Positions 17,306 through 23,822 of a stretch of 29,944 nucleotides of DNA are shown in pieces. Positions within the stretch are counted from its first letter, which is position 1; every line of letters starts with the position of its first letter. Source of the DNA: an uncultured Blautia sp. (GTDB taxonomy: Bacteria; Bacillota; Clostridia; Lachnospirales; Lachnospiraceae). The notes beneath the pieces were generated by a model. The model worked only from the letters and a program-made list of their open reading frames with translations, did no database searches and had not been told where the DNA came from. Position numbers and translations under genes: made by a program. The stretch lies in the NCBI GenBank assembly GCA_934371915.1, contig CAKROE010000026.1, positions 1-29,944 of the forward strand. The letters are read 5' to 3'.

Positions 17306-17758
17306 TTAACCTTCAATTGCAATGTAACCATTTTTTTCAACGGCTTTTGGTGCTTTCTTCGGAACAGAAAGTTTCAGAATACCGTCTTCGTATTTTGCAT
17401 GAATATCTTCTTCGCTGACAGCATCGCCAACATAGAAGCTTCTGCTTAAGGTTCCTGCATAACGTTCGCGTCTGATGTAGTTACCTTCTTTATCTTTTTC
17501 GTCTTTATCCAGACCTTTGGCTGCTGCCAGTGTCAGGTAGCCGTCTTTCAGCTGAACCTTGATCTCATCTTTCTTAAATCCAGGAAGATCTACATCAAGT
17601 TCATAACTGCCATCGGTCTCACGGATATCTGTTTTCATCATGTTCTGTGCATGTTTACCATAAAGTGGATTTTTCTTGCCCCAAAACTCATCGTTAAACG
17701 GGAAGTTCATCCAATCATCATCAAATAAGTTTTCTCCAAAAATACTAGGCATCAACAT
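17306..17758 (-). CDS. Small heat-shock protein, Hsp20/alpha-crystallin family (second gene)
   Basis: The 150-residue chaperone holds unfolded proteins without ATP. Its alpha-crystallin domain (about 42-140) contains ELDVDLPGFKKDEIKVQLKD, then the arginine-rich YIRRERYAGTLSRSFYVGDAV, the GILKLSVPK strand with the conserved GIL, and a C-terminal IxI-like IAIEG. Both this gene and the next start with MLMPSIFGENLFDD and share the leader GAGAGATGACTT directly before ATG, so they are tandem duplicates that diverged after the N-terminus. It lies 165 bp downstream of its paralogue, with no strong terminator between, so it is probably cotranscribed from the CIRCE-controlled promoter. Confidence 0.93.
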   Translation of the reverse strand: MLMPSIFGENLFDDDWMNFPFNDEFWGKKNPLYGKHAQNMMKTDIRETDGSYELDVDLPGFKKDEIKVQLKDGYLTLAAAKGLDKDEKDKEGNYIRRERYAGTLSRSFYVGDAVSEEDIHAKYEDGILKLSVPKKAPKAVEKNGYIAIEG

Positions 17759-17923
17759 AAGTCATCTCTCCTTTTCATGACAAACAAATTTATATTTAAG
17801 CCTTGCGGCTGTTACTTACAAATCTATATTTAACGGCACCGTCCGCAGTCTTCGGGCAGTACCATAAGCTTTTACCTGTCAGATATTATCTGCCGAAATT
17901 CTGTCACATCAGTTATCCATCGA

Positions 17924-18382
17924 TTATTCAATGGTGATATATTTCGGATCATTGGAAACCGGTTTTGCTTCTTTCTTCGGAACAAACAGTTTCAGGATAC
18001 CGTGTTTGTATTCACCTTTGATATCTTCCTGTGTGACATCCTCGCCTACATAAAAGCTTCTCTCGCAGGCTCCTGCATAACGTTCACGTCTGATGTAGCG
18101 ACCTGACTTCTTGTCATCCGCTTCTTCATCAAGGCCTTTGGCTGCACTGACAGTCAGATAACCATCTTTCAGTGCTACCTTTACTTCATCTTTCTTAAAT
18201 CCAGGTACATCAATAACCAGTTCATAACCATCCTTGGTTTCTTTGATATCTGTCTTCAGAAGATTCTGTGCTCTGTGTCCATAAAGTTTCTTTTCTGCTT
18301 TCTTCTCATCTTTGTCATCATAATAGAACGGTGTAAAGAAATCATCAAATAAATTTTCTCCAAAAATACTAGGCATTAACAT
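17924..18382 (-). CDS. Small heat-shock protein, Hsp20/alpha-crystallin family (promoter-proximal gene)
   Basis: The 152-residue paralogue of the downstream gene has the same first 14 residues and the same domain order: ELVIDVPGFKKDEVKVALKD, YIRRERYAGACERSFYVGEDV, and GILKLFVPK. Its N-terminal arm is richer in charged residues (DDKDEKKAEKK). It is the first gene behind the sigma-A promoter and CIRCE element at 18516-18558. ATP-independent holdase function is known for the family; the purpose of two copies is not visible, but small Hsps can form mixed oligomers. Confidence 0.93.
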   Translation of the reverse strand: MLMPSIFGENLFDDFFTPFYYDDKDEKKAEKKLYGHRAQNLLKTDIKETKDGYELVIDVPGFKKDEVKVALKDGYLTVSAAKGLDEEADDKKSGRYIRRERYAGACERSFYVGEDVTQEDIKGEYKHGILKLFVPKKEAKPVSNDPKYITIE

Positions 18383-18515
18383 AAGTCATCTCTCCCTTTT
18401 TAATAATTCTATATTGAAATAAGTTTTAATTCGGAACCCGGTTGGTATGAGAGATATCTAAGAGATTTTCTTCAATCTTCTTATCTCTTTATCCCTCTTC
18501 CTTTGTTCTAGTTGT

Positions 18516-18544
18516 AATATAACACGTATTGTTAGCACTGTCAA
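18516..18544 (-). promoter_or_regulatory. hsp20 operon sigma-A promoter
   Basis: On the minus strand a consensus TTGACA (complement of 18539-18544), exactly 17 bp, then TATATT (complement of 18516-18521). The -35 box lies inside the CIRCE element, and the last three bases of its complement (18542-18544) fall within the mobile element's attachment core, so integration preserves the box. Confidence 0.8.
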
Positions 18545-18558
18545 GAGGTGAGTGCTAA
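18532..18558. promoter_or_regulatory. CIRCE element (HrcA operator) of the hsp20 operon
   Basis: TTAGCACTG at 18532-18540, a 9-bp spacer, and GAGTGCTAA at 18550-18558 match the CIRCE consensus TTAGCACTC-N9-GAGTGCTAA with one mismatch. HrcA represses at such sites and is released on heat shock. The right half is part of the attL core, so in this strain the operator is a hybrid of chromosomal and element-supplied sequence. Confidence 0.9.
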
Positions 18559-18559
18559 T
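18542..18559. repeat. attL core (left end of the integrative element)
   Basis: CAAGAGGTGAGTGCTAAT, identical to the right-end copy. Similarity continues beyond it: TATTTTGTGAA here versus ATTTTGTGAA on the right, one base different in length. It covers half of the hsp20 CIRCE operator. Confidence 0.85.
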
Positions 18560-18664
18560 TATTTTGTGAACTCTTTGTGTAATTTCCCGCAAAGCCTTGA
18601 TTTTACTGGGTTTGCGACGTTTTTGACTTTTGTTATTTTTGCCCTTTTTGGGTGTTTTTTGTGG

Positions 18665-18706
18665 TTTGACACCAATTTGACACCAATTTTTATTTTTTTG
18701 GTGTCA
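18665..18706. repeat. Left arm-type integrase sites (TTGACACCAATTT repeats)
   Basis: Two overlapping direct copies of TTGACACCAATTT (from 18666 and 18677) and an inverted TTGGTGTCA at 18698-18706, which reaches into the integrase stop codon. The same tandem recurs near the right end at 29685-29715. Paired arm sites inside both ends fit Tn916-like integrase N-terminal domain binding. Confidence 0.65.
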
Positions 18707-19927
18707 GCCATTCACTGCCATATTATCCAATCTGGCAATCTCTTTCTCTACTCTGTCCAGTCCGTCTAAGTGATTATAGACTTCCATTGTGACGCTGATG
18801 TGAGCATGTCCCATGATATACTGCAACACTTTTATGTCCATTCTCTGCTCTGCCATACGTGTACAAGCAGTATGTCTCATCACGTGAGCTGAAATCTTCG
18901 GTAAATATTCAGGAGAACGCTTTTCCCGTTTTGCTGTTAAAGTTTCTTCCTTGTTATAGGCATCAACAATATTGTACAGTACATTATTGACTGCACTCGG
19001 CATCAATGGTCTTCCTGTTTTTGCCATGAAGATAAAACCCTTATGACCATCCACTTCATAATCACGATCTTTCGCAAGCATGAAGTTCTGCTCTTTCTGT
19101 TCCTTAAAAGCATTCCAGACTTCTTTTGTCATCGGGATTCTGCGAATCCCTGCACTGGTCTTTGGAGTACTTATATAGAATCGGCATCCGTCACCAAGAT
19201 TCTTATAGATGAGCTGATGGTCAACACTTACTGATTTCAATTTCATGTCTATGTCTTCCCATGTCAAACCGATCAGCTCTCCACATCTCAGCCCCGTACC
19301 AAGCATAACTGACAGCATCGGATAATATGCATTATAAAAACTATGTTCTTTTACAAATGCAAGTAATTTTTCCTGTTGTGAAGCAGTCAGAGCAATTCTT
19401 TTCTTAGGTTCTTTTCCATAATCACTGCTAAAATTCTTTGCAGGATTTTTTCTGATTATGTCATCATCAACTGCCATTTCCAATGCAGGATAAATCATAT
19501 TATGAAGATATTTGATAGTTGAAAATGCGTATCCCTGTCGTGATAGATATGTATAGTAGGCTTTAATGTGTGATGGAAGAATCTGGACAACTTTATAAGT
19601 TCCAATTTCAAACTTGACTCTGTTATCCCACATCCGAATGTAGTTGGCTCTGGTAGATTCTGCAAACTCTCTGGTAGCCATATACCGATCAAACAACTGG
19701 TTCAAGGTCAGCTTCTTAATTGCACCATCTGTCAGGATATTGTCATCCTGATCTTTTGCAATCTGCTTTTCCTTTTCCCTGAGTTCTGGCAGATCGGGAG
19801 CATAGACTGTATGTCTTTTGCCACTCATAGAATCTGTATAGCGATAACTATAGCGACCGTCTGATCTCCAACTTTCCCCATCTTTTAATTTGCGTCCCTT
19901 TGGGTCTTTTCTACTATTCTGTGCCAT
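18704..19927 (-). CDS. int: Tyrosine site-specific integrase
   Basis: The 407-residue recombinase has a Tn916-Int-like N-terminal arm-binding segment (GRYSYRYTDSMSGKRHTVYA), a SAM-like core-binding domain, and a catalytic domain with R214 (GTGLRCGE), H348 and R351 (HVMRHTACTR), H374 (IMGHAHIS) and nucleophile Y384 (MEVYNH). It catalyses integration and excision between attP and attB. The ATG at 19925-19927 is chosen because AAGGATGATTTTC precedes it; the ATG nine bases upstream would touch AAAGG. Its stop is 145 bp from the attL core. A TATAAT (complement of 19998-20003) and a partial copy of the att core lie just upstream. Confidence 0.93.
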   Translation of the reverse strand: MAQNSRKDPKGRKLKDGESWRSDGRYSYRYTDSMSGKRHTVYAPDLPELREKEKQIAKDQDDNILTDGAIKKLTLNQLFDRYMATREFAESTRANYIRMWDNRVKFEIGTYKVVQILPSHIKAYYTYLSRQGYAFSTIKYLHNMIYPALEMAVDDDIIRKNPAKNFSSDYGKEPKKRIALTASQQEKLLAFVKEHSFYNAYYPMLSVMLGTGLRCGELIGLTWEDIDMKLKSVSVDHQLIYKNLGDGCRFYISTPKTSAGIRRIPMTKEVWNAFKEQKEQNFMLAKDRDYEVDGHKGFIFMAKTGRPLMPSAVNNVLYNIVDAYNKEETLTAKREKRSPEYLPKISAHVMRHTACTRMAEQRMDIKVLQYIMGHAHISVTMEVYNHLDGLDRVEKEIARLDNMAVNG

Positions 19928-19997
19928 GAAAATCATCCTTTCGTATCGAAAAGCTACTCAGTCTTTGACCTCATGGCATGGTTTTAATCTCCCTATT

Positions 19998-20021
19998 ATT
20001 ATACCACAATTAGCACTCACC
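19998..20021 (-). promoter_or_regulatory. int upstream region: -10 box with a partial copy of the att/CIRCE half-site
   Basis: On the minus strand GGTGAGTGCTAATT (complement of 20008-20021) lies a few bases before TATAAT (complement of 19998-20003). The 14-mer is identical to part of the att core and its left flank and includes the CIRCE half-site GAGTGCTAA. A second AGTGCT lies 14 bp further upstream in the same orientation. It may bind Int, HrcA or both; this is inference. Confidence 0.5.
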
Positions 20022-20036
20022 ATAAAGCACTTCCCC

Positions 20037-20231
20037 CTATTCCTGCAAAGTTTCCAGATACTTTTTTACTGCATCCACTGAGTAAAGAACCCGTCTTCCG
20101 ATCGTAATTCTCGCCCCCGCCTGTTCCCCAATTTTTCTTGCGGTAGCACGTCCACATGAAAGCATTCCTGCCAATTTTTCAACATCAACTGTTATCTGCT
20201 GATCCGATTTTCTCTGTGCTGTTTTATTCAT
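20037..20231 (-). CDS. Excisionase-like small DNA-binding protein
   Basis: The 64-residue protein has a winged-helix/MerR-like fold of the Xis/helix-turn-helix_17 type: VDVEKLAGMLSCGRATARKI then GEQAGARITIGRRVLYSVDA and a C-terminal VKKYLETLQE. Such proteins are directionality factors that favour excision by the neighbouring integrase, as in Tn916 and many clostridial elements. It lies 109 bp upstream of int on the same strand. AAAGGACATAAAGAAGT precedes its ATG. The position and size make Xis likely, but direct proof of function is not in the sequence. Confidence 0.75.
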   Translation of the reverse strand: MNKTAQRKSDQQITVDVEKLAGMLSCGRATARKIGEQAGARITIGRRVLYSVDAVKKYLETLQE

Positions 20232-20262
20232 ACTTCTTTATGTCCTTTCAAAAATTGTAAAC

Positions 20263-20296
20263 AAGAAGGAGAGGTGTATAAATGCCTCTCCCTCTT
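20263..20296 (-). terminator. Hairpin between a small gene and xis
   Basis: AAGAAGGAGAGG and CCTCTCCCTCTT form a 12-bp stem with one mismatch. On the minus strand it follows the small gene at 20312-20626 and is trailed by GTTTACAATTTTTG, a moderate T tail, so partial termination before xis is likely. Confidence 0.45.
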
Positions 20297-20311
20297 GATA
20301 ACAGTTGTTTA

Positions 20312-20626
20312 TTAATTCAGATCTCTGTAAAAGCTATTTTCATAAAGAAGGTTATTATCTTTAGTACATTCTACTGAATAAAAAACATGCTCATCATTTT
20401 CTTTCATCACTGTCACACACAAACGATTATTTTCTGTAGTAGCAAACATAATTTCCATTGATTCCTGTCCGTCTGGAGCAATACTCCACCGGTAGTCTAA
20501 GGAGTCCCCCTCGTCAGTTATTTCGATAGCTGTCTGCATCATTCCGTCTACCGTTTTAGGGTATTCGAGTTCCTGAATCGCTTTCTCACATTTTTCTTTG
20601 AAGTCGTTAATTTTTCTGTTCAACAT
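20312..20626 (-). CDS. Hypothetical protein, 104 residues
   Basis: The product starts MLNRKINDFKEKCEKAIQEL and is predicted to have an N-terminal helix followed by beta strands (MEIMFATTENNRLCVTV, HVFYSVECTKDNNLLYENS). It has no membrane segment or known motif. GGAGGAAAAATTT precedes the ATG. Its central pattern (hydrophobic strand, FA, then YSV) resembles that of the 21176-21520 product, suggesting the two may be distant relatives (weak). I do not recognise the family. Such small acidic proteins are common between rep and int in Firmicutes integrative elements. The 20627-20795 stretch beyond it is AT-rich with no gene seen. Confidence 0.6.
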   Translation of the reverse strand: MLNRKINDFKEKCEKAIQELEYPKTVDGMMQTAIEITDEGDSLDYRWSIAPDGQESMEIMFATTENNRLCVTVMKENDEHVFYSVECTKDNNLLYENSFYRDLN

Positions 20627-20795
20627 AAATTTTTCCTCCGTAAATAAATTGTTTTTTCTTTCCGCTACTATACTTTACTCCGCATTACAACAAGCCAACA
20701 CTTCACACCGCATCACTTTACTTTTACACCGCTATACCAGACTGTACTAAACTATCTTTACATCCCTTACCTATACGGCACTGCATTAATTATAC

Positions 20796-21200
20796 TTATT
20801 TGCTGTATTTCTTTTTCTCGGCGTTTGCAACTGCCCGGAGGAAGCGAACCGCCCCCATATTTCTCTTACTATTTGAACTATTCGCCACACTTTTTGCATC
20901 AAACAGAGGATAATCATGTCTTGCCAGAAAGCCCCGGATCTGCTCCATTGTGATCCCTTCGCAGATTATTTTTCCGGTAGTTATGTCCTGTAGGCGGTAG
21001 CGTCTCACATAATACGGGGAACGATCACACTTATATCCACCGTTACACCAAACCAGTTCGACATTAAAATCTGCCTTTAAAATTCTCTTTATCCGGGGGA
21101 CTGCATACGGCATGTATACATATCCCCGGATAATTCCTGTGAAGGAACCGAAATCGAGAATCTCGTCATCCTCTTTTAAGCGATTATTTCGTTTTTCCAT
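20796..21200 (-). CDS. Hypothetical protein, 134 residues
   Basis: The protein begins MEKRNNRLKEDDEILDFGSF and ends in a basic tail (SNSKRNMGAVRFLRAVANAE then KKKYSK). A central KCDRSPYYVRRYRLQDITTG segment and EGITMEQIRGFLARHDYPLF suggest a small alpha/beta fold. I do not recognise a family. The ATG at 21198-21200 is preferred over an in-frame TTG two codons earlier, since AAGGATTGGTT precedes it. The first codons overlap the end of the preceding gene by about 25 nt, so translation is probably coupled. The basic tail would suit nucleic acid binding, but that is a guess. Confidence 0.6.
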   Translation of the reverse strand: MEKRNNRLKEDDEILDFGSFTGIIRGYVYMPYAVPRIKRILKADFNVELVWCNGGYKCDRSPYYVRRYRLQDITTGKIICEGITMEQIRGFLARHDYPLFDAKSVANSSNSKRNMGAVRFLRAVANAEKKKYSK

Positions 21201-21520
21201 AACCAATCCTTTTCAGTTTTGACATATCTGAAAGGTCTATTACCGCCTACATCTATGCTGTAATTCCCCCTGCTTTTTCGCTCGCTACTTCCACAAATAA
21301 TCACTGACATATCACAGCTTGCAAATATAATCGTTATTGTTCGCTCTTCATTATATCCTCCATGCAAAACCTTTCGTTCATAATAGATCTCGTGTACATC
21401 CTCTTCCAACTCACCTATAAGTTTTTCGAGCATATCCATATTTGTAGGAAATTCCGCTGAATCAATAATCTGTTTTGCTCGTTCGCAAATACCGTCGACT
21501 ATAAGTCTATCCATTCTCAT
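21176..21520 (-). CDS. Hypothetical protein, 114 residues
   Basis: The product starts MRMDRLIVDGICERAKQIID, with a helical first third and a beta-rich remainder (RTITIIFASCDMSVIICG, NYSIDVGGNRPFRYV). No known motif or membrane segment. The ATG at 21518-21520 has AGAGGTAAAAATATA upstream; the earlier in-frame ATG at 21550 lacks a site. It overlaps the start of the next gene. The 21521-21717 stretch between it and rep contains no gene I can support. Weak pattern similarity to the 104-residue product at 20312 is noted only as a possibility. Confidence 0.6.
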   Translation of the reverse strand: MRMDRLIVDGICERAKQIIDSAEFPTNMDMLEKLIGELEEDVHEIYYERKVLHGGYNEERTITIIFASCDMSVIICGSSERKSRGNYSIDVGGNRPFRYVKTEKDWLWKNEIIA

Positions 21521-21717
21521 TATATTTTTACCTCTTTCTGAAAAAATCAACTTCTAGGTTTCTCATGTTATATGACATCTTCCCAACAATCATGTTTATC
21601 ATCACCTACCTTTATTCCAGGAGCACCCGTTTTTAGAAAGACATTAATGTACAGAAGACTTTTTCCATAAGTTCTTCGTATCTCTTTCACAATTCTATCT
21701 TAGTCGATTGGTTTCTT

Positions 21718-22890
21718 TCACTTTTCGAGTGATGTCACCCGTTTTTTTGGAAGAGTTTCTTTCGGATCGTTAAATGGATTGATAATGTCTGCTTGGGTTG
21801 CAATCTTGCGGAATCCATCAGGGTCAACATGGTTTTTGATTCTGGCTAACAGATCGTCTCGATCAACATAATCTTCGCTGTCCATGCTATAGGTCATAAA
21901 GTCACCGTTGTTGTCTTTGTAATGGTACACAATCTTATTGATTCTTCGTCTGAGCTGTTCATAAGTGTCAATTTTTTGGACAGTGTTCTGCACCATGATG
22001 TCATAGAGTTCTTCAGGGGCATAGATGCTTGTAATGAAGAAATTTTCCCATAGATTATAAGTATTGTTGTACCTGCTATGTGTCTGCATTTTGGGGTATT
22101 CGTTGAGCATCACCAGTAGTTTACTGTAAGAAATCCCCACTCCTTTAAACTCGTCCATGAAAACCACACTTGGAGCACCTTCTGTGATATAGTTATCCAG
22201 TCCACCAGAAGCATTATTATCAAAATCGGTAAATAAGTATACATTCTCTTTTCCGAATTTTTTACACACCTCTATATAAGAAAAGGTTTTTCCGCTTCCA
22301 GATTCTCCGAAGTGGTATTCTGTATATACTGGTCTGGTCAAAGGCATGTTTGCAATTTTCATGTTGATAAACGCACTCCGAATCATTTTCTCGTAGCGAT
22401 AAAATTTGAAGTTCTGATTCAAAATTTGTATAGGAGTCCATCCTTTATCTAAAAGATCCTCGATCTCTTCAAGATCGGAACGCTTACCCTGTACATCCTG
22501 TACATTATCTATTCCTGTTGTATACAAAACCTCTTCCCCCTTTTCTGCATATTTTCCAGTCTTTGTCATGTAATCAGCCAGTGCTTTTTTTCCTCCTAAC
22601 TGTGGTTCTACATGACTGTTTCCAAGAATCTTTGCAACATTCTGTAATGTAGTTGGGTTCTTGCTATATAAAGCAACATGCAGATGGTAGCATCCGTCTT
22701 TACTCATACAAACAGCAACCGCACAATTTCGCATATTTTCTCGTGCACTTTCATCCCATTTCTCTGTAACAAACTCTGCTACAAGTTCATGGTCATATAT
22801 CTGATCTTCTGTCAGTCCCATGTTCTCCAAATTTTTCACATGGACAACTGCTATAAAAGATCGACTTTTCATTTTTGGATCAAATCCCAT
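21718..22890 (-). CDS. rep: CRESS-type replication initiator: HUH endonuclease plus superfamily 3 helicase
   Basis: The 390-residue protein has the domain order of circular Rep-encoding ssDNA virus Reps. The HUH domain shows a motif I-like strand SFIAVVHVKN (11-20), motif II HLH (H69, H71) and motif III YMTK with catalytic Y107. The SF3 helicase shows Walker A GESGSGKT (195-202), Walker B SVVFMDEF (241-248), motif C FFITSIYAPEE and an Arg-rich RRRI (314-317). Bacterial Reps of this type, on plasmids and integrated elements, are known relatives of geminivirus and circovirus Reps. It should nick the stem-loop at 22990-23016 and drive rolling-circle replication of the excised circle. The ATG at 22888-22890 is chosen because GGAGGTGTGACG precedes it. 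Confidence 0.9.
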   Translation of the reverse strand: MGFDPKMKSRSFIAVVHVKNLENMGLTEDQIYDHELVAEFVTEKWDESARENMRNCAVAVCMSKDGCYHLHVALYSKNPTTLQNVAKILGNSHVEPQLGGKKALADYMTKTGKYAEKGEEVLYTTGIDNVQDVQGKRSDLEEIEDLLDKGWTPIQILNQNFKFYRYEKMIRSAFINMKIANMPLTRPVYTEYHFGESGSGKTFSYIEVCKKFGKENVYLFTDFDNNASGGLDNYITEGAPSVVFMDEFKGVGISYSKLLVMLNEYPKMQTHSRYNNTYNLWENFFITSIYAPEELYDIMVQNTVQKIDTYEQLRRRINKIVYHYKDNNGDFMTYSMDSEDYVDRDDLLARIKNHVDPDGFRKIATQADIINPFNDPKETLPKKRVTSLEK

Positions 22891-22908
22891 CGTCACACCT
22901 CCGTTGTC

Positions 22909-22929
22909 TGTCACATTTATACCGTGACA
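22909..22929 (-). promoter_or_regulatory. rep promoter -10 within a dyad
   Basis: TGTCAC (22909-22914) and GTGACA (22924-22929) form a perfect inverted repeat with a 9-bp spacer. The spacer contains TATAAA on the minus strand (complement of 22915-22920), a good -10 that would start transcription about 18 nt before the rep ATG. No convincing -35 was found. Repressor binding here would shut off rep (inference). Confidence 0.45.
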
Positions 22930-22946
22930 AATTTATCTGTTGTAAG

Positions 22947-22967
22947 CCTTGAAAAATCAAGGTTTTT
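22947..22967 (+). terminator. Plus-strand terminator facing against rep
   Basis: CCTTGA, loop AAAA, TCAAGG, then TTTTT: a short rho-independent terminator for transcripts running on the plus strand through the rep start. This would suit a counter-transcribed RNA ending upstream of rep. Confidence 0.5.
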
Positions 22968-22974
22968 GATGTAT

Positions 22975-23016
22975 AGTATCAGTACCAATAGTACCGGGGT
23001 AATACTGACCGGTACT
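22975..23016 (-). other. Rolling-circle origin: CRESS-like stem-loop with nonanucleotide and iterons
   Basis: A perfect 8-bp stem (AGTACCGG at 22990-22997, CCGGTACT at 23009-23016) encloses an 11-nt loop. On the minus strand (the rep coding strand) the loop contains CAGTATTAC (complement of 22999-23007), which fits the CRESS virus nonanucleotide NANTATTAC. By analogy Rep would nick between the second and third last bases (TATT/AC). Beside the stem, toward rep, GGTACT repeats with 9-bp period (complements of 22990-22995 and 22981-22986) followed by GATACT (22975-22980), typical of iterons. Position between rep and the upstream gene is as in circoviruses and geminiviruses. Confidence 0.82.
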
Positions 23017-23090
23017 TCTTGACGCCTGCCCTTCCTGTGCTTCATGCCTTCGGCATTCCGCACAGTCGGACTAGGCTACAAATAATTCCT

Positions 23091-23822
23091 TTATTCAGTC
23101 TCGCATCTGTTCAGGGCGTTTTCTATCATTTGAAGACTACGCTCATAGTCTCGAATTTGGGGAACCACGATTTCTTTCAACGGACTGCCATCCGTTTTAA
23201 GATATCCTTTCCCTCGACCTTTGGGAGCTATTTGTTCCTTATAGTCCGAAAACACCATCTGAACAGATTCACGACTGAGAGTCCCTAAACCTACCACATT
23301 ACCAAAATTGTCCCTGCCGACCAAATAATTTGCATCTGCCCGCTGTAGTGCGAGAATTACAAAAATTGATATTCCGCGACCAAGCATTAATATAGAAGCA
23401 AGCTGTTTCTTAAATTCGTCCTGTTCCTTCTTTGAATACAAGCCCAAAAATCCACTCCATTCATCTATTACCAGATAAATAGGCAAGAAATTTTCTTTCG
23501 GATGTTCCATTCTAACCTGCATTTCATCAAATACATATTTCAGTGCATCCGCAAGTCGTTCATGTTTATAATAGTTTTTGCATCCATCGAGAGAACGAAA
23601 ATCCATGCCTTTAAAATCAGCTAAAATCAGCGTTCCGCGCCTACAGCTCAACTGTCGTAAGATCAACACCAGAAGATAGGTCTTGCCTGAGCCACTAGGG
23701 GCTACAATTAATAGATGTGGGACTTTATTCAGCTTGACTAAGGCTTGTACTTTAATACCTCTTTGTAATGCCTGCGCTTCAAATCCCACAGCAAATGTCT
23801 GCTCACTCGATCTCATCATCAT
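23091..23822 (-). CDS. FtsK/SpoIIIE-like DNA translocase ATPase
   Basis: The roughly 243-residue ATPase has Walker A APSGSGKTY, then LILADFKGMDF, Walker B IYLVIDEWSGFLG, a sensor segment LGRGISIFVILALQRADANY, and the FtsK-like ending GLGTLSRESVQMVFSDY followed by APKGRGKGYL. FtsK-type motors pump double-stranded DNA; in integrative elements they couple DNA to a transfer pore or move it themselves. It lacks membrane helices, which are supplied by the preceding gene. The start is uncertain: several ATGs lie at 23814-23828, and 23822 gives the best spacing from AGGAG; in any case it overlaps the preceding gene's end. It is much shorter than Tn916 Orf21. Confidence 0.8.
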   Translation of the reverse strand: MMMRSSEQTFAVGFEAQALQRGIKVQALVKLNKVPHLLIVAPSGSGKTYLLVLILRQLSCRRGTLILADFKGMDFRSLDGCKNYYKHERLADALKYVFDEMQVRMEHPKENFLPIYLVIDEWSGFLGLYSKKEQDEFKKQLASILMLGRGISIFVILALQRADANYLVGRDNFGNVVGLGTLSRESVQMVFSDYKEQIAPKGRGKGYLKTDGSPLKEIVVPQIRDYERSLQMIENALNRCETE

